In this document: positions 61,398 through 64,000 of the stretch, one piece after another
How positions within the stretch are numbered: position 1 is the stretch's first letter
How the letters are laid out: every line of letters starts with the position of its first letter
Source of the DNA: Anaerolineaceae bacterium
GTDB lineage: Bacteria; Chloroflexota; Anaerolineae; Aggregatilineales; Phototrophicaceae
Length of the DNA: 64,000 bases
Assembly (NCBI GenBank): GCA_020634165.1
Contig: JACKCF010000001.1
Coordinates: 1,798,001 to 1,862,000, forward strand
Direction of reading: 5' to 3'
Notes under the pieces: generated by a model
Databases searched by the model: none
Told to the model about the DNA's origin: nothing
Seen by the model: only the letters and a program-made list of their open reading frames with translations
Translations under genes and position numbers: made by a program

Positions 61398-62354
61398 ATG
61401 AAAATCGGTATTGTCGGCAGTGGATTAGTGGGTGCGACCGCCGCCTATGCAATGGTGATGGGTGGGGTAGGTCGCAAAATCGTCCTGGTTGATCTTAACC
61501 GCGAGCGCTCCCAGGCAGAAGCGGACGATCTCTACCACGCGGTGCCTTTCGCTTCACCCCTGGAAATTGTCGCCGGAGAGTATGCCGACCTTGAAGGTTG
61601 TAAAGTGGTCATTATCGCGGCTGGCGTTGGCCAAAAACCTGGCGAAACACGCCTGCAATTACTCGGACGAAACGCTGCTGTTTTTAAGCAGGTTGTTCCG
61701 GCAGTCGTCAATGCCGCGCCAGATGCTATCCTTGTGGTGGCGACCAATCCCGTTGACGTCATGACCCACCTGACTGCTCGTTATGCTGCTGAACTCGGCG
61801 TGAGTTCGCAGCGCGTCCTGGGCAGTGGTACCACCCTCGATACAGCTCGCTTTCGGGCATTGTTAGCCCGTCATGTTGGTGTCGACTCACGCCATGTTCA
61901 TGCCTATGTTATTGGCGAACATGGTGATAGTGAAGTGCTGGTCTGGTCACAGGCTGCCGTCGGTGGCGTGCCCTTGCTGCAATTCTGTGAAGATCGCGGC
62001 ATTCCCTGGAATGATGTCATTAAACAGGGCATCGAAGATGGTGTTCGTAATGCTGCTTATCACATCATCAATGGCAAAGGTGCGACCTATTACGGTATTG
62101 GCAGTGCCCTCGCCCGTATCACCGACATCATCCTGCACGATCAGCGGTCCATCCTGACCATCTGCAACCCGGAATCCAACATCGCAGGCATTGAAGACGT
62201 TACGGTTGCCATGCCACATTTGCTGGGTGGTGAAGGCATCATTGGTGAGCACCATCCACTGAATTTGACGGATGACGAGCAGCAGGCTTTACATAATAGT
62301 GCCGCTCTCATCAAAAACTTGATTTCCGACCTGATTGAACAGGAAGGCGCATAG
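61398..62354 (+). CDS. ldh: L-lactate dehydrogenase
   Basis: NAD-dependent reduction of pyruvate to L-lactate. It has IGIVGSGLVGATAAYAMV, the substrate loop GQKPGETRLQLLGRN with the Gln that marks lactate rather than malate, TNPVDVMTHL, GSGTTLDTARFR, and the active His in VIGEHGDSEVLVWS. 318 residues. AGGAGG precedes the ATG pair at 61395/61398; the second has better spacing. It is set inside the carotenoid operon, an unusual place. Confidence 0.95.
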   Translation: MKIGIVGSGLVGATAAYAMVMGGVGRKIVLVDLNRERSQAEADDLYHAVPFASPLEIVAGEYADLEGCKVVIIAAGVGQKPGETRLQLLGRNAAVFKQVVPAVVNAAPDAILVVATNPVDVMTHLTARYAAELGVSSQRVLGSGTTLDTARFRALLARHVGVDSRHVHAYVIGEHGDSEVLVWSQAAVGGVPLLQFCEDRGIPWNDVIKQGIEDGVRNAAYHIINGKGATYYGIGSALARITDIILHDQRSILTICNPESNIAGIEDVTVAMPHLLGGEGIIGEHHPLNLTDDEQQALHNSAALIKNLISDLIEQEGA

Positions 62355-62362
62355 AGGGCATT

Positions 62363-63211
62363 ATGACCTACTTCGCATTCCTGGCGATCTTCCTCGGCAT
62401 ACCGATTGCCGTACTCAGTTTGCGTACCATCACGGACTATCATCGTGGCCATTGGATGCCCGCTGCGCTTAATGTCTTTAAGCCCTGGTTGGTGCTGCTT
62501 GGCCTGTGCATCGTCGCCTTTCTCTATACCACGCCCTGGGACAATTACCTCGTCGCGACAAGCGTCTGGTGGTATGACCCTTTGCTGGTGAACGGCCTGG
62601 TTTTGGGTTATGTCCCCATTGAGGAATACACCTTTTTCCTCGTTCAACCCATCATGACAGGGCTGTTCACACTCTGGCTGATGCGCACCTTGCCACTGAA
62701 TCCGCAGCCAGCCGACCGGCCTGCTGTCCGTAAATGGGCGACAAGCATCGTTGGTCTGATCTGGCTTGCTAGTCTCATTCTACTGGTACTCTCGCTCACG
62801 ACCGACGCATTTAAACCAGGCACCTATCTCGCTCTGGAGCTATCCTGGGCACTCATCCCTGTACTGATCCAGTTGGCTTTTGGCGCTGATATACTTGCGC
62901 GGCATTGGCGTGTGATCTTGGCAGGTATCGCCATTCCCACGCTCTACCTCAGCTTTGCGGATGCCATCGCCATTAATGCCGGAACCTGGACTATCGATCC
63001 AGCCCAATCAACGCATATTCTTCTCGGTGGTATTTTGCCAATCGAAGAGTTCGTTTTCTTCCTGCTGACGAACACCCTGGTTGTGCTCGGTCTGACGCTG
63101 GTCTTAGCTGAGGAAAGCCTGCCACGCGCGCATCGTTTGCAGCAGTTGCCCATTATTGGGCGCATTTTCAGCTTGCTATTACCGGGCCAGGACATGGCCT
63201 TGGAAGGATAA
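62363..63211 (+). CDS. Fused lycopene cyclase (CrtYc-CrtYd type)
   Basis: Two tandem lycopene-cyclase domains of the heterodimeric CrtYcd kind in one chain. Each has the PxEE motif: VPIEEYTFFLVQPIMTG near residue 90 and LPIEEFVFFLLTNTLVV near residue 223, in six to seven membrane helices. Such enzymes close beta-rings on lycopene. As cruF is also present, one end may be cyclised and the other hydrated. The gene lies 8 bases after ldh and 4 before the next gene. GAGG precedes the ATG. Confidence 0.92.
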   Translation: MTYFAFLAIFLGIPIAVLSLRTITDYHRGHWMPAALNVFKPWLVLLGLCIVAFLYTTPWDNYLVATSVWWYDPLLVNGLVLGYVPIEEYTFFLVQPIMTGLFTLWLMRTLPLNPQPADRPAVRKWATSIVGLIWLASLILLVLSLTTDAFKPGTYLALELSWALIPVLIQLAFGADILARHWRVILAGIAIPTLYLSFADAIAINAGTWTIDPAQSTHILLGGILPIEEFVFFLLTNTLVVLGLTLVLAEESLPRAHRLQQLPIIGRIFSLLLPGQDMALEG

Positions 63212-63215
63212 CGCA

Positions 63216-63650
63216 ATGAATATCTGGCAGTTCCAACATGCGCTCTCGCGCCGTTTGCAAAAGTGGGCTTTTATCAGTATCGGCAGCGGCCTGTTGATGC
63301 GCTTTGGCGGCAAGTTCTTTAAGGGCATGGGCGGGCAGTTTGTTGGCTGGGGCATCATCAACGCAGGAATCGCTTTGTTCGGGCGCAGCAGCGCCGATAA
63401 CCGCGCTGGCGACCTGCCGAACCCAGGCTTACTCAGCATCAAAGAAAAAGAAACCAGCAATTTGCGGATGCTCTTGTTGGTCAACGCTGGGCTGGATGTG
63501 CTTTATATCCTTTTTGGCTTGCGCATGTCCCGCAGCGATAAAGGCGATGGCGCGCGCAGGGGCAATGGCCTGGGCATCGTGATTCAGGGTGCTTTCCTGC
63601 TACTCTTTGACCTGATTCACGCGCTCACACTCCCAAATCCCGAAGACTAG
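63216..63650 (+). CDS. Membrane protein of unknown function (DUF6992-like)
   Basis: A 144-residue protein with about four hydrophobic segments (FISIGSGLLMRFGG, GWGIINAGIALFG, LLLVNAGLDVLYILFGLRM, GIVIQGAFLLLFDLIHAL). I do not recognise an enzyme family; it may be DUF6992. ATG at 63216 has AAGGA 8 bases ahead. It ends the carotenoid operon and its stop overlaps the photolyase gene's end on the other strand by 4 bases. Confidence 0.7.
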   Translation: MNIWQFQHALSRRLQKWAFISIGSGLLMRFGGKFFKGMGGQFVGWGIINAGIALFGRSSADNRAGDLPNPGLLSIKEKETSNLRMLLLVNAGLDVLYILFGLRMSRSDKGDGARRGNGLGIVIQGAFLLLFDLIHALTLPNPED

Positions 63651-64000
63651 CCTTCGCCCCGCGCGGCCTTGAACGCAGCAATGGTCGCTTCACGCGCTTC
63701 TTTATGGTCCACAATCGGCGCAGGATAATTCGCAGGCGGTTCGTCCATCGTCCAGGGTGCATGAATATACTTGTCGGGCACGTTTGCCAGCTCTGGAATC
63801 CAGTGGCGCAAATAATCTGGCGAGGCATATTTCTCTGACTGCGAAATCGGGTTAAAAATGCGGAAGTAGGGCTGTGCATCTGTGCCCGTTCCCGCCGCCC
63901 ACTGCCAGCCGCCATTGTTCGCCGCCGGATCGCCATCAATCAAGTGTTGCATGAAGTGTATATCGCCATGCTTCCAATAGATCAACAGGTCCTTGGTCAA
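63647..64000 (-). CDS. DNA photolyase, C-terminal part
   Basis: The C-terminal end of a cryptochrome/photolyase. The FAD-binding signature is clear: HLIDGDPAANNGGWQWAAGTGTDAQPYFRIFNP (in parts), then YIHAPWTMDEP near the end. It is cut by the right edge; the N-terminal (antenna) part lies outside. It repairs UV-damaged DNA with light. The carotenoid operon converges on it. Confidence 0.93.
   Translation of the reverse strand: MTKDLLIYWKHGDIHFMQHLIDGDPAANNGGWQWAAGTGTDAQPYFRIFNPISQSEKYASPDYLRHWIPELANVPDKYIHAPWTMDEPPANYPAPIVDHKEAREATIAAFKAARGEG

Noticed and set aside
1..64000. Prophage, integrase, insertion sequence, CRISPR or tRNA genes
   Set aside because: No transposase, integrase, phage structural protein, spaced repeat array or cloverleaf was seen when reading the gaps and the coding frames.

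Overview
The window looks like a chromosomal segment of a member of the Chloroflexota (Anaerolineae-like). This is inferred from gene content only. The pointers are secreted proteins and lipoproteins with Thr/Pro/Glu-rich linkers, an FHA-winged-helix regulator, a BTAD-type regulator, a MoaD-MoaE fusion, LLM (F420-type) oxidoreductases, and a carotenoid cluster with CruF and glycosyltransferase genes. It is dense and mostly housekeeping. I see no rRNA, tRNA, CRISPR array, prophage or insertion sequence.

Bases 1-6312 are mostly plus-strand cell-envelope genes: a cut-off beta-propeller protein, an M23 peptidase, a duplicated PPC-type secreted protein, a lipoprotein and an S1-domain RNA-binding protein. 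Bases 6337-8869 (minus) hold an APH-like phosphotransferase, VKOR and moeA. Next come rel (ppGpp), a BTAD regulator overlapping a DUF3524/QTMAN-type tRNA-queuosine mannosyltransferase gene, gyrA, and a GH-like lipoprotein. rpoC stands apart from rpoB and has its own tandem consensus promoters. prfB, a globin, a SpoU methyltransferase and ftsY follow, then divergent moaC and moaDE, fabF and rnc.

Bases 30431-43516 are more accessory. They hold a membrane-bound EEP-fold protein with altered catalytic motifs, an MTA/SAH-deaminase-like amidohydrolase fused to a CYTH-like domain, and a four-gene TIGR04076-LLM-LLM-MOSC operon. A Pycsar-effector-like (DUF5706) membrane protein with no visible cyclase comes next. 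An HxlR/SDR divergent pair with palindromic operators, YceI, two PNPOx-like proteins, an AraC regulator and the FHA-wHTH regulator complete the region. Bases 43579-51663 hold a membrane-anchored unknown, miaA, yraN, hppA, a three-PAS histidine kinase, two lone receiver proteins and a MaoC dehydratase.

Bases 51800-63650 are built around carotenoid synthesis. A minus-strand operon with overlapping genes runs hydrolase, tocopherol-cyclase-like, cruF, plsY, GT2 and CrtD/CrtI-like desaturase. It is divergent from crtI-crtB-ldh-crtYcd-membrane protein. Together these suggest phytoene to lycopene, to gamma-carotene, to a 1'-hydroxylated and glycosylated product that may also be acylated. A photolyase gene is cut off at the right edge.
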